A stretch of DNA of 64,000 bases from Serratia inhibens (GCF_003591175.1 NZ_QYYG01000001.1:310001-374000), one strand, 5' to 3'; positions 1 through 8,675 are shown, numbered from the stretch's first letter. Translations and numbers: made by a program. Notes: generated by a model not told the origin, from the sequence alone.

Positions 1-816
1 ACGAGATTTATATACGAAAGGGCATTCGGAAAAAGATTGAATTTAAACCCACCGTCGACATGGAACGAGAAGATAAATTATCTCAAACTCAACGATTACA
101 GCAACAATGCACTGGTCACGCAATGTGCGGATAAATACGCAGTCAGAGAGTATCTAAAGGCCAAGGGATGTGAGGAAATTCTCAATGAACTCTACTTCGC
201 CTGCGATTCGGTTCATGAGATCCCATGGGGTTCCTTACCTGATAAGTTCGTGATCAAGGGAAACCATGGTTCGGGTTACAACCTGATTTGTCAGGATAAA
301 AGTTCTCTGGATATCGTAAAAACGTCGAAAACCATTGAAAACTGGATGCGTGAGGACTATTGGAAGGTCTATGCGGAATTAAATTACAAGAACATCAATA
401 AAAAAATAATAGGTGAGAAATTCATAGAGTCATCTAATGGCGTTGGCCCTGATGATTATAAAATATACTGCTTCCATGGCGTTCCTTACTGCACATTACT
501 TTGCGTCGGTAGGGAAACCGGCATGCCAAAATATTACTTCTTCGATAAAGACTTCAAGTTTCTTTGTTATAGCCAAGACTGCCTGGCTCTCAGCCAGGAA
601 GAGATCGATGCTTTTGTTAAGCCCGAAGGTTACGATGAACTCTTTGAGTACGCCAGAATATTGTCTGAGCCCTTTGAATTTGTCCGCGTCGATTTCTATA
701 TCTCCAATGGCAAAGTCATCTTTGGCGAATTGACCTTCACACCCTCGGCAGGGATTGATACGGACATACTCGAACCCACAGATATCTTGCTCGGGAAGAT
801 GCTTAACCTCAAATAG
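1..816 (+). CDS. TupA-like ATP-grasp protein, 5'-truncated by window edge
   Basis: The reading frame is open to base 1, so the true start lies left of the window; the first visible residues read TRFIYERAFGKRLNLNPP. The pattern of a KRLNLNPPSTWNEKINYLKL opening, KGNHGSGYN (a glycine-rich nucleotide-binding loop), EKFIE, DYKIYCFHG and a late FVRVDFY...GELTFTPSAG metal/ATP site is typical of TupA-like ATP-grasp proteins (PF14305 type) found in teichuronopeptide and capsule or LPS clusters. By family, it probably ligates an amino acid or decorates a surface polysaccharide. Codon use is more AT-rich than the catabolic genes that follow, which fits a horizontally variable polysaccharide locus on the left. 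The substrate is unknown. Confidence 0.75.
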   Translation, partial: TRFIYERAFGKRLNLNPPSTWNEKINYLKLNDYSNNALVTQCADKYAVREYLKAKGCEEILNELYFACDSVHEIPWGSLPDKFVIKGNHGSGYNLICQDKSSLDIVKTSKTIENWMREDYWKVYAELNYKNINKKIIGEKFIESSNGVGPDDYKIYCFHGVPYCTLLCVGRETGMPKYYFFDKDFKFLCYSQDCLALSQEEIDAFVKPEGYDELFEYARILSEPFEFVRVDFYISNGKVIFGELTFTPSAGIDTDILEPTDILLGKMLNLK

Positions 817-847
817 CGCCTGACATCCTCCGCAGCGGGCGCTTTTG
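815..847 (+). terminator. Candidate Rho-independent terminator after TupA-like gene
   Basis: A six-base inverted repeat (AGCGCC at 815-820, GGCGCT at 838-843) overlaps the TAG stop and is followed by TTTT. The stem is short and the loop large, so it is only a modest terminator. Confidence 0.4.
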
Positions 848-898
848 TGATCCGGGTTAAAGAGTTGTTAACGTTCGCGGGCGGCACATTGACACAAT

Positions 899-912
899 GA
901 ACCTTATGGTAC
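899..912 (+). promoter_or_regulatory. Shared palindromic operator, copy A (quiC1)
   Basis: GAACC-TTAT-GGTAC lies 84 bases upstream of the quiC1 start and just after a TTGACA hexamer at 889-894. The same GAACC-N4-GGTAC palindrome occurs upstream of the shikimate dehydrogenase and of the first transporter. Placement just downstream of a -35-like hexamer suggests control of transcription; the regulator is not identified. Confidence 0.5.
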
Positions 913-996
913 ATTTATAACTGCATATGCCGCCGCCCGTTTCCCCTTTAACGGCGGCGAGCCGATTTGTAACCACTGTCGCAAAGGGGAAAAGTC

Positions 997-2871
997 ATGT
1001 TTCGTTCAATTGCCACCGTATCCATCGCAGGAACCCTGCCGGAAAAGCTGGAAGCCATTGCCGCCGCCGGTTTTGACGGCGTGGAGATTTTTGAAAACGA
1101 CCTGCTGTATTATCCCGGCAAACCGGCGGATATCCGCCGTCTGGCGCAGGATCTTGGGCTGGCGATTACACTGTTCCAGCCATTTCGCGACTTTGAGGGC
1201 GGCCCACGCGATCGGCTGGCGGCCAATCTCGAACGCGTGCGGCGCAAGTTTGCACTGATGCAAGAGCTTGGCTGCGACCGCATGCTGCTTTGCAGCAACG
1301 TAGCGCCAGACTGCTCCGCAGAGATTGAACTGCAGATTGAGGATCTGGGGCGTCTGGCCTGCCTGGCTCAGCAACAGGGCATGGTGGTGGGGTACGAGGC
1401 GCTCGCCTGGGGGCGGCATGTGAACCGCTATCGTCAGGCCTGGGAGCGGGTTCGCGCCGTCGACAGCCCGGCGCTGGGGCTGGTGCTGGACAGTTTTCAT
1501 ATTTTGGCGCTGGGCGATAACCTCGATCACCTGGAGGATATCCCGGCGGAGAAAATCAGCTTCCTGCAACTGGCCGATGCGCCATTGATGAACATGGAGG
1601 TGATCGAATGGAGCCGGCATTTTCGTTGTTTCCCCGGACAGGGGGAATTACCGCTGGTCGAATTTACCCGCAAACTGGTTGAAAAAGGCTACACCGGCCC
1701 CTGGTCGCTGGAGATTTTCAACGACGGTTTTCGCGCCACGCCGAGTGCGCCCACGGCGCAGGACGGCCTGCGCTCGCTGCTGTACCTGGAAGAACAGGTG
1801 GCCGCCACCCAGCCGCCCACGCCTGAGTTATTCAGCAGCGCACCTTTGCCTGAAAGCCGGCAGATCGAGTTTATCGAGTTTGCGGTAAACAGGCAGGAGG
1901 CGGAAAACTTGGCCGGTTGGCTGCGGCAGATGGGGTTCAGCCTGCGCGGTGAGCACCGTTCCAAGGCCGTGACGCTGTATCAAAACGGCGCGGTGCGCAT
2001 CATCCTTAACCAGCAAAACGACTCATTTGCCGCTGATTACCGTGAGCGGCATGGCGCTTCGCTGTGCGCCATGGCCTGGCGGGTGGCTAACCCGTCCGCT
2101 TTGCTACAGCGGGCGCAAGATTTCGGTTATCCGGTTTATCAGGGGCAGGTTGGCCCGAATGAACACCGCATCCCGGCGCTGTGCGCTCCAGACGGTAGCC
2201 TGATATACCTGGTTGAGACCCCGGTTAACGGCGGCGAAGCGGCGATTTATCAGGATGACTTCCATTTGCGGGACAAGCCGACACGCACGGCGTCTGAACT
2301 TGAGGGCATCGATCATCTGGCGGTGGCGATGCCTGAAAACGCATTAAAAAGCTGGGTGATGTTTTTGCGCTGCGTGCCGGGTTTCGAACCGGACGGCGAA
2401 CAACTGCTGCCGGATCCTTACGGGCTGGTGCACAGCCGGGTGATGCACAGCCGTTGTAACGGCATCCGCCTGCCGCTGAACGTCTCGCAGAGCAACGCGA
2501 CGCTCAGCGCCAGAACGGTGGAGACCTACCACGGCGCCGGGCTACAGCACGTCGCGTTTTCGACCGGGGATATTTTTCAGGCGGTTGAACAGGCCAAGGC
2601 CAAGGGTATGCAGTTGTTGACCATCGCCGATAACTACTACGAAGATCTGGCTGCCCGTTTTGATCTCGACGACGCCTTTATCGCCCGGCTGGCACAGTAC
2701 CATATTCTCTACGATCGCGACGCGCAGGGCGGCGAGCTGTTGCACGTTTACAGCCGGCCGTTTGCCGAAGGGCGATTTTTCTTTGAATTACTGCAAAGGC
2801 TTGGCGGGTACGCCCAGTATGGTGCGGTAAATGGTGCGGCACGTTTGGCGGCGATGCGGCAATTGCGCTGA
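997..2871 (+). CDS. quiC1: 3-dehydroshikimate dehydratase, two-domain QuiC1 type
   Basis: Converts 3-dehydroshikimate to protocatechuate, feeding the beta-ketoadipate pathway. The 624-residue protein has an N-terminal xylose-isomerase-like TIM barrel (about 1-270) and a C-terminal HPPD-like VOC domain (about 285-610). Candidate barrel metal ligands are Glu134, Asp165, His168, Gln191 and Glu239, at the spacing known for Pseudomonas QuiC1. The C-terminal domain keeps an iron-triad pattern at His440, His518 and Glu597, although the true hydroxyphenylpyruvate reaction is not expected. An AAAGGGG ribosome site precedes the ATG. It converges with the shikimate dehydrogenase gene 35 bases downstream and shares an operator motif with it. 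The combination of both domains at full length makes the assignment strong. Confidence 0.9.
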   Translation: MFRSIATVSIAGTLPEKLEAIAAAGFDGVEIFENDLLYYPGKPADIRRLAQDLGLAITLFQPFRDFEGGPRDRLAANLERVRRKFALMQELGCDRMLLCSNVAPDCSAEIELQIEDLGRLACLAQQQGMVVGYEALAWGRHVNRYRQAWERVRAVDSPALGLVLDSFHILALGDNLDHLEDIPAEKISFLQLADAPLMNMEVIEWSRHFRCFPGQGELPLVEFTRKLVEKGYTGPWSLEIFNDGFRATPSAPTAQDGLRSLLYLEEQVAATQPPTPELFSSAPLPESRQIEFIEFAVNRQEAENLAGWLRQMGFSLRGEHRSKAVTLYQNGAVRIILNQQNDSFAADYRERHGASLCAMAWRVANPSALLQRAQDFGYPVYQGQVGPNEHRIPALCAPDGSLIYLVETPVNGGEAAIYQDDFHLRDKPTRTASELEGIDHLAVAMPENALKSWVMFLRCVPGFEPDGEQLLPDPYGLVHSRVMHSRCNGIRLPLNVSQSNATLSARTVETYHGAGLQHVAFSTGDIFQAVEQAKAKGMQLLTIADNYYEDLAARFDLDDAFIARLAQYHILYDRDAQGGELLHVYSRPFAEGRFFFELLQRLGGYAQYGAVNGAARLAAMRQLR

Positions 2872-2906
2872 TGGCAGGGCGCGGTTCATCACCGCGCCCG
2901 TTCCGG

Positions 2907-3770
2907 TCAGCCGGCTTGCCGGAATACCTGGCTCATGCTTGCGGTATCCGGCGCGTGCCCGGTATACAGCTGAAACGCCAGCGCTGCCTGGTTCACCACC
3001 ATGCCGTCGCCCACGATAGCCCGGCAGCCTTTGGCGCGGGCCTTTTTCACCAACTCGGTTTCCCGGGGAACATAAATCACGTCCGCCAACCAGTGGCGCG
3101 GTTGCAGCCAGTCGATATCCACCGGCATGCCCGGGTGGCCGGTCATGCCGATCGGCGTGGCCTGTACCAGGCCGTCGCTGTCGGCCAACGCCCCGGCCAC
3201 GTCTTCCGTCACGCCGATCCGCTGTTCGCCAAAGTGCCGGGCCAACTGCTGTTGCAGGCTGCGGCTGCGCGCCGGATCCCGATCGTGCAACATCAAATGG
3301 CCGACTCCGTGCGCCAATAAGCCATAAGCCACCGCATAGCCCGCGCCGCCTGCGCCCACCTGCACCACGCGATTGATATTTTCGCCGCTCAACCCTTGGC
3401 TAAAGTGGGTGATAAACCCGTCGCAATCGGTGTTGTGGCCAATGCGTTTGCCATTGCGAAACAGCACGGTATTGACTGCGCCAATGGCGCTGGCCTGAGG
3501 CGACAGCTCATCCAGCCAGGGAATGACCTGTTGCTTGAACGGATGCGTGATATTACAGCCGGTGAAACCCAACAGCGCCAAGCTGTCGAGCACCTCCGGC
3601 AGGCGCTCGTCGGCCCAACCGCGCTGGGTGAAATCGAGCAGTTGATAGGCGCAACGCAGGCCTTGCCGACGGGCCTCCTGCTCGTACAGCTGCGGTGACA
3701 GCGATCCCTGAATGCCCTGGCCCAGCAGGGCGAGCAAATAGAGCGGGCGAGGTTGTTCATTAGTCTTCAT
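2907..3770 (-). CDS. Shikimate/quinate dehydrogenase, AroE-like catabolic paralogue
   Basis: A 287-residue protein of the AroE family. It shows the N-terminal substrate motif GSLSPQLY, catalytic Lys79 in NITHPFKQQ, Asp115 in HNTDCDGF and the dinucleotide loop GAGGAG at 139-144. After the second Rossmann strand it has LHDRDP, with Asp163 where NADPH-specific AroE enzymes carry an Asn-Arg-Thr type loop. This suggests NAD preference, as in catabolic quinate/shikimate dehydrogenases. The start at 3770 was chosen for its CGGAG ribosome site; a longer frame to 3929 lacks one. Its location beside quiC1 implies oxidation of shikimate to 3-dehydroshikimate for catabolism rather than chorismate synthesis. 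Confidence 0.85.
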   Translation of the reverse strand: MKTNEQPRPLYLLALLGQGIQGSLSPQLYEQEARRQGLRCAYQLLDFTQRGWADERLPEVLDSLALLGFTGCNITHPFKQQVIPWLDELSPQASAIGAVNTVLFRNGKRIGHNTDCDGFITHFSQGLSGENINRVVQVGAGGAGYAVAYGLLAHGVGHLMLHDRDPARSRSLQQQLARHFGEQRIGVTEDVAGALADSDGLVQATPIGMTGHPGMPVDIDWLQPRHWLADVIYVPRETELVKKARAKGCRAIVGDGMVVNQAALAFQLYTGHAPDTASMSQVFRQAG

Positions 3771-3816
3771 GGTTTCTCCGGGTTCAGGGCCGTGGATCAC
3801 GACACGAAGAAAAAAT

Positions 3817-3830
3817 GAACCATTTGGTAC
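3817..3830 (-). promoter_or_regulatory. Shared palindromic operator, copy B (shikimate dehydrogenase)
   Basis: GAACC-ATTT-GGTAC lies 47 bases upstream of the shikimate dehydrogenase start. Flanking bases also match copy A (AATGAACC on the left, TT two bases after GGTAC), so the similarity extends beyond the 10 palindromic bases. Confidence 0.5.
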
Positions 3831-4058
3831 CTTGTGTAAACCGGCTATTTTCGATTTGTGATCGGTATCATGTTGCCTGAATGTTAAGCAATCCGTGAGT
3901 GCCGGCATCGTCATGATGATCTTCCTCACACTTCGACAACATTATTTTTCGCCGCTGCGCTGGCGTTTCACCCGGCAATAAGGTTATTAATTATATTAGT
4001 TTTCAGCGTTTTGTATTATCGGCTCTCGGTAGAGCGGTGTTTTAACTTGGCGACAAAC

Positions 4059-4072
4059 GTACCAATGGGTTC
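4059..4072 (-). promoter_or_regulatory. Shared palindromic operator, copy C (AAHS transporter 1)
   Basis: On the plus strand this reads GTACC-AATG-GGTTC, the reverse complement of the motif in copies A and B. It overlaps a degenerate PcaR-like 15-mer (GTTCGATAACCGCCC at 4069-4083, 13 of 15 bases), so two regulators may compete here or the motifs may belong to one. Confidence 0.45.
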
Positions 4073-4154
4073 GATAACCGCCCAGATTATCGATACCCTC
4101 CGTTGCCGACTCGCTTGAGAGTTCTTACATTGGAAGTGCGATATTTGAATGTTG

Positions 4155-4169
4155 GTGCGATTATCGAAC
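4155..4169 (-). promoter_or_regulatory. PcaR-type box, exact match
   Basis: The minus strand reads GTTCGATAATCGCAC, identical to the 15-base PcaR box of Pseudomonas putida as I recall it. PcaR is an IclR-family activator responding to beta-ketoadipate. The site lies 124 bases upstream of the transporter start. No IclR gene is in this window, so the cognate regulator must be encoded elsewhere. Confidence 0.65.
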
Positions 4170-4292
4170 ATTTGCATTCATCTGCGCCTGTAGCCCTGGT
4201 GGCCGTAAAGCGAATAACACAGCGACGCGGAGACAGTCCCGACGCTTATAACGACATTTGCGGCCTGAGCCGACTGTACGGAGGAAGACATT

Positions 4293-5651
4293 GTGGCTTC
4301 AAACGAAATTGATGTTCGCACACTGATTAACGATCGCCCGTTATCCGGGTATCAAAAATTGATCGTTTTGCTTGGATTTATCGTTATTGCACTGGATGGC
4401 TTCGATATTACCCTGATGGGCTTTATCGCGCCGGAGCTGAAAAGCGAATGGGGCGTTGGCAATCATCAACTTGGCATGGTGATCAGTGCGGCGTTGATCG
4501 GCCTGACGATAGGCGCGTTGCTGTCCGGGCCGCTGGCGGATTGGATGGGTCGTAGGGTGATTATCATCAACAGCGTGTTCTTTTTTGGCTTGTGGACGCT
4601 GATCACCGCATTTTCGCAGAATATCGAGCAAATGATTTTCTTCCGCTTCATGACCGGCCTGGGGCTGGGGGCGGCAATGCCGAACGTCGGCACCCTGATA
4701 TCCGAATATGCGCCGGAAAAGAAACGGTCGTTCATTATCACCGTCGTGTTCTGCGGATTTACCTTCGGCGCTGCGCTGGGGGGATTCGCCGCCTCATGGA
4801 TTATTCCGCAGATGGGCTGGCATGCGCTGCTGCTGCTGGGGGGCATACTGCCGTTGCTTAGCGTGCCGCTGCTGCTCGCCAAGCTGCCGGAATCGGTGCG
4901 ATTCCTGGTGACCAAGCGCGCCAGCCCTGAACGCATCGGCAAGATTGTGGAAAAACTGGCGCCGGGGAGTACCGACGCCAACACGCGCTACACTTTGCCG
5001 CCGCTGGTAGCCCCCGGTAAAGGCTCGATGCAGATTGTGGTGTCGCCTCAGTACCGTTTTGGCAGCGTCATGCTATGGCTGGGGTATTTTATGGCGTTGT
5101 TCCTGGTCTATCTGCTTGGCAGCTGGCTGCCGACGCTGGTGAAAGGCATCGGGATGAGTGTGGCGCAAGCGGCGGTAATTACGGCGCTTTATCAAGCCGG
5201 CGGCACTGCAGGCTCGCTGTTTGCCGGTTGGCTGATGGATCGGGTTAATCCTCACAGGGCACTGGGCGTTATCTACCTGCTGGGAGCCTGTTTCACGGTG
5301 TTGATAGGCTTGGCTTCTCACAGTAGCGTGATGCTCGGCGTGCTGGCGTTGGCCTGCGGTTTTTGCCTGAACGGCGCCAATACCGGCATGAATGCGCTGT
5401 CGGCGCACTATTACCCGACGGAGGCGCGGGCGACCGGCTCCAGCTGGATGCACGGCGTCGGGCGCATCGGCGCTATCCTCAGCGCCTTTGCCGGTGCAGA
5501 GATGCTGGCGCTGGGCTGGGGATTCGAGCGCATCTTTGCCATTATCGCCATTCCAGCGGTGATCACCGCCTGCGCCATCTTCCTGAAGGGTATCCGGGGC
5601 TTTAATCGCCAGGCTCAGTTACCCACAGGCGAAATCGCCAAGAGCATTTGA
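4293..5651 (+). CDS. MFS transporter, aromatic acid:H+ symporter (AAHS) family, copy 1
   Basis: A 452-residue, 12-helix major facilitator. LDGFDITLMGF in helix 1 is the AAHS signature (Asp in helix 1), and GPLADWMGRR in the 2-3 loop is the general MFS motif A. It starts with GTG after a GAGGA ribosome site. It is about half identical by eye to the second AAHS carrier at 5987, with matched motifs throughout. It likely imports an acidic ring compound such as shikimate, quinate, protocatechuate or 4-hydroxybenzoate. Sharing operator C with quiC1 and the dehydrogenase points to shikimate/quinate-type substrates; the PcaR box points to pca control. It is transcribed alone, with a 335-base gap to the next gene. 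Confidence 0.8.
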   Translation: MASNEIDVRTLINDRPLSGYQKLIVLLGFIVIALDGFDITLMGFIAPELKSEWGVGNHQLGMVISAALIGLTIGALLSGPLADWMGRRVIIINSVFFFGLWTLITAFSQNIEQMIFFRFMTGLGLGAAMPNVGTLISEYAPEKKRSFIITVVFCGFTFGAALGGFAASWIIPQMGWHALLLLGGILPLLSVPLLLAKLPESVRFLVTKRASPERIGKIVEKLAPGSTDANTRYTLPPLVAPGKGSMQIVVSPQYRFGSVMLWLGYFMALFLVYLLGSWLPTLVKGIGMSVAQAAVITALYQAGGTAGSLFAGWLMDRVNPHRALGVIYLLGACFTVLIGLASHSSVMLGVLALACGFCLNGANTGMNALSAHYYPTEARATGSSWMHGVGRIGAILSAFAGAEMLALGWGFERIFAIIAIPAVITACAIFLKGIRGFNRQAQLPTGEIAKSI

Positions 5652-5808
5652 TCGTTGAGGCAGCGCGCCGGCTAATCTGACCGGTGCGCGGCTGAAAGTC
5701 ATGTTTCACCAGTGTTAATTTGCTCACAGAACTCAATTCCTTCCTTTTTGCGAAAAAATTCTCACCCAATTGAAAATTAAAAACTTCTTAAAACATTAGT
5801 CTTTTCTC

Positions 5809-5823
5809 GTTCGGTAATCGCAC
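5809..5823 (+). promoter_or_regulatory. PcaR-type box
   Basis: GTTCGGTAATCGCAC differs at one base from the recalled PcaR consensus GTTCGATAATCGCAC. It lies 164 bases upstream of the second transporter start. Confidence 0.55.
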
Positions 5824-5894
5824 GCTAATTAATTTAACAATATTGAAACTTATTGTCGGCGGTGTTTTGATTTGAAAGTCGATTAACGAACCAA

Positions 5895-5910
5895 GTTCCG
5901 ATAATCGCAC
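5895..5910 (+). promoter_or_regulatory. PcaR-type box with one-base insertion
   Basis: GTTCCGATAATCGCAC is the PcaR consensus with one extra C. It lies 77 bases upstream of the second transporter start, close to where the core promoter should be. Confidence 0.5.
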
Positions 5911-5986
5911 AATTAGCGGTTGTGCCAGCGTCGAGTCTGGCCGTTCCCGCCAGGCTTATTGCGCCAGGCCAACTTAGGAAACGCCA

Positions 5987-7342
5987 ATGTCCGATCACAA
6001 CACCTTAGAGATTCAATCGTTTATCAATGACAAACCCTTTTCCCGTTATCAGTGGATGATCCTGATACTGTGCTTTTTAACGGTAGCGCTGGACGGATTC
6101 GATACTGCGATCATCGGTTTTATCGCCACTTCGCTGGTGCAGGACTGGGGAATTGAGAAGACCTCGCTGGGGCCGGTGATGAGTGCCGCTCTGGTGGGGC
6201 TGGCGGTGGGGGCGCTGACCGCCGGGCCGTTGGCGGACCGCATTGGTCGTAAAAAGGTGCTGGTGATGTCGCTGATCCTGTTTGGCGGTTTCAGCCTGCT
6301 GACGGCATTCGCCACCTCCTTGCCCATGCTGACATTGCTGCGTTTTTTAACCGGGCTGGGGCTGGGGGCAGCGATGCCGAATGCCGCCACCCTGATGTCG
6401 GAATATGCGCCTGAACGTAAACGCGCACTGCTGGTGAACCTGATGTTCTGCGGCTTTCCGCTGGGTTCCTCACTGGGCGGTTTCGTTTCCGCCTGGCTGA
6501 TCCCGCACTTTGGCTGGCAGAGCGTGATGGTACTGGGCGGCGTAATGCCGCTGCTGCTGGCGGTGGTGTTGATTGTCGCCTTGCCGGAATCTGCGCGTTT
6601 CATGGTGGTGCACGGTTATCCTCGCGAACGCATCGCTGCGGTGCTCAAGCGCATAGCACCGATCAACTTGCCGGACTCGTTGCGTTTTACCCTGAGTGAA
6701 AGCGGCCAGGTGAAGGCGAAATCGGCGCTGGGCGTGATTTTCTCCCAGCGCTATCTGATGGGCACGCTGATGCTGTGCCTTACCTATTTTATGGGTCTGA
6801 TGATTTTCTACCTGCTGACCAGCTGGTTGCCGCTATTGATCCGTGAAACCGGTGCATCCATCCGCCAGGCTTCGCTGATTACTGCGCTGTTTCCTCTGGG
6901 CGGCGGCATTGGCGTGTTGATTATCGGTTGGCTGATGGACCGGATGAACCCGCACAAGGTGGTGGCAGTGGGGTATCTGCTGACCGGGCTGTTTGTCTGC
7001 GCGATTGGCTATGTTTATACCCATCCGATACTGATGGCGGTGACGGTATTCATCGCCGGTACCTGCATGAACGGGGCACAGTCTTCAATGCCGGCGCTGG
7101 CCGCCGGTTTCTATCCGACCCAGGGACGGGCGACCGGTGTGGCCTGGATGCTGGGATTGGGGCGCTTTGGCGGCATCCTTGGCGCCATGAGCGGCGGGGT
7201 GCTGATGCAAATGCAGCTGTCGTTCAGCACCATTTTTACCCTGTTGGCCATTCCGGCGCTGGTTGCTGCGTTGGCGCTGATGATCAAACATTTTTCCACC
7301 CGCACGCCGGCGCTGCCCGGTTCGCTCAACAAAGCGCTATAA
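5987..7342 (+). CDS. MFS transporter, AAHS family, copy 2 (PcaK-like)
   Basis: A 451-residue major facilitator with LDGFDTAIIGF in helix 1 and GPLADRIGRK in the 2-3 loop, the AAHS pattern. It is the first gene of an apparent operon with pobA, 10 bases downstream, then pcaB and pcaC. That context makes 4-hydroxybenzoate or protocatechuate the likely substrate, as for PcaK. A GGAAACGCC-type ribosome site precedes the ATG. PcaR-like boxes upstream suggest induction by a pathway intermediate. Distinguishing PcaK from VanK or MucK is not possible from sequence alone. Confidence 0.82.
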   Translation: MSDHNTLEIQSFINDKPFSRYQWMILILCFLTVALDGFDTAIIGFIATSLVQDWGIEKTSLGPVMSAALVGLAVGALTAGPLADRIGRKKVLVMSLILFGGFSLLTAFATSLPMLTLLRFLTGLGLGAAMPNAATLMSEYAPERKRALLVNLMFCGFPLGSSLGGFVSAWLIPHFGWQSVMVLGGVMPLLLAVVLIVALPESARFMVVHGYPRERIAAVLKRIAPINLPDSLRFTLSESGQVKAKSALGVIFSQRYLMGTLMLCLTYFMGLMIFYLLTSWLPLLIRETGASIRQASLITALFPLGGGIGVLIIGWLMDRMNPHKVVAVGYLLTGLFVCAIGYVYTHPILMAVTVFIAGTCMNGAQSSMPALAAGFYPTQGRATGVAWMLGLGRFGGILGAMSGGVLMQMQLSFSTIFTLLAIPALVAALALMIKHFSTRTPALPGSLNKAL

Positions 7343-7352
7343 GGAGATAAAC

Positions 7353-8531
7353 ATGCGTACACAGGTTGCCATTATCGGCGCAGGCCCGGCTGGATTGATG
7401 TTGTCGCACCTGCTGCATCTGCAGGGCATTGAGTCCGTGGTGCTGGAGACGCGCAGCCGGCAGGCGGTGGAATCCACTATTCGTGCCGGGGTGCTAGAAC
7501 AGGGTACGGTAGATCTGCTCAATCAAACCGGGCTTGGCGAGCGCATGCGCAGGGAAGGTGCGCAGCACCAGGGTATCCGGCTGGCATTTGGCGGCCAACA
7601 GCACCGAATAGATCTCACCGAGCTCACTGACCGGGCGATCACCGTTTATGCCCAGCACGAGGTGTTGAAGGATATGATCGCCGCACGGCAAGCGGCGCAG
7701 GCCCAGCTCTATTTTGAGGTTGAGCAGGTGTCATTGCAGGCGCTGGACAGCGAACGGCCGCAGGTTCGCTACCGCCACGCTGGCGAACAGCGGCAGTTAA
7801 GCTGCGATTTCGTTATAGGTTGCGACGGTTTTCACGGTATCAGCCGCGCGGCGATGCCCGGTGGGCTGAGACAGGATTACACCCGGATCTATCCCTTCGG
7901 CTGGTTCGGCATTCTGGTGGAGGCGCCACCGTCCAGCGATGAATTGATTTACGCCCGACACGCACGCGGCTTTGCGCTGATCAGTACCCGTTCGGCGGGC
8001 GTGCAGCGGATGTATTTCCAGTGCGATCCGGCGGAAAACGTCGCCCAATGGTCGGACGATCGCATCTGGAATGAACTGGAAACACGGCTGGAAAATCACG
8101 ATGGCTGGTCGCTGAAAAAAGGCCGTATTTTTCAGAAAAACGTGGTGGGCATGCGCAGCTTTGTCACCGAGCCCATGCGCTGCAAGCGCCTGCTGCTGGC
8201 GGGGGATGCGGCGCATATCGTGCCGCCGACCGGTGCGAAGGGGTTGAATCTGGCGATGGCGGACGTCTGCCTGCTGTCACAAGCGCTGGAGGAGTTTTAT
8301 CTGCGCAAAAGCTGGCGGCGGCTGGACAGCTACAGCGACGATGCGCTTAAGCGGGTATGGCGCGCCGAGCATTTTTCCTGGTGGATGACCAATATGCTGC
8401 ACACCCACCCTGACGGCAGCCCATTCCAGCAGCGGCTGCAGCTGTCGGAACTGCAATATACGGTGAAGTCGCGCAGCGCCATGACGGTGCTGGCGGAAAA
8501 TTACGTCGGCTCGCCTTTTCAGATGAGCTGA
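7353..8531 (+). CDS. pobA: 4-hydroxybenzoate 3-monooxygenase
   Basis: A flavoprotein aromatic hydroxylase that turns 4-hydroxybenzoate, NADPH and oxygen into protocatechuate. The 392 residues match the usual PobA length of about 394. Visible motifs are the FAD dinucleotide fold IIGAGPAGLML at 7-17, the DG motif in VIGCDGFHGISR and the second FAD-ribityl motif GDAAHIVPPTGAKGLNLA. A strong AAGGAG ribosome site precedes the ATG. It sits between a PcaK-like carrier and pcaB, so uptake, hydroxylation and ring-cleavage product processing are cotranscribed. The dedicated PobR activator is not adjacent; PcaR-type control through the operon promoter is more likely. Confidence 0.95.
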   Translation: MRTQVAIIGAGPAGLMLSHLLHLQGIESVVLETRSRQAVESTIRAGVLEQGTVDLLNQTGLGERMRREGAQHQGIRLAFGGQQHRIDLTELTDRAITVYAQHEVLKDMIAARQAAQAQLYFEVEQVSLQALDSERPQVRYRHAGEQRQLSCDFVIGCDGFHGISRAAMPGGLRQDYTRIYPFGWFGILVEAPPSSDELIYARHARGFALISTRSAGVQRMYFQCDPAENVAQWSDDRIWNELETRLENHDGWSLKKGRIFQKNVVGMRSFVTEPMRCKRLLLAGDAAHIVPPTGAKGLNLAMADVCLLSQALEEFYLRKSWRRLDSYSDDALKRVWRAEHFSWWMTNMLHTHPDGSPFQQRLQLSELQYTVKSRSAMTVLAENYVGSPFQMS

Positions 8532-8675
8532 CCCCACCGGGATCACAAAAAACGCAACCGGTAGCAGAAAGATGCCCAATGTTTCGATTATCGCCCAAAG
8601 CAGCGTTTATCGCTCTTGCAGCCGGCCTTGGGCCGCGCCATCATCGGAAAAAGCCCCTTTAAGGTCGGAGAATTT

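Larger units (their letters stand above)
3771..4292. other. Divergent regulatory region between shikimate dehydrogenase and AAHS transporter
   Basis: This 522-base gap has no convincing gene. It contains two copies of GAACC-N4-GGTAC (3817-3830 and, inverted, 4059-4072), an exact inverted match to the PcaR box (4155-4169), a degenerate box at 4069-4083 and a related TTATCGAT stretch near 4087. A 69-codon open frame at 4103-4312 runs into the transporter gene and looks spurious. Confidence 0.7.
5652..5986. other. AT-rich regulatory region upstream of AAHS transporter 2 / pob-pca operon
   Basis: A 335-base gap without a gene. It holds two PcaR-like boxes on the plus strand (5809 and 5895) and a weaker inverted one near 5877-5891 (11 of 15 bases). 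The cluster of three resembles the repeated 10-base operators used by IclR regulators such as PcaU and PobR. Confidence 0.6.

Noticed and set aside
889..921. TTGACA (889) plus TATAAC (916) as the quiC1 promoter
   Set aside because: The spacing is 21 bases, too long for a normal sigma-70 promoter; kept only as context for operator A.
4103..4312. A 69-codon rightward open frame
   Set aside because: It overlaps regulatory sites and the start of the transporter, has no ribosome site and no family features.
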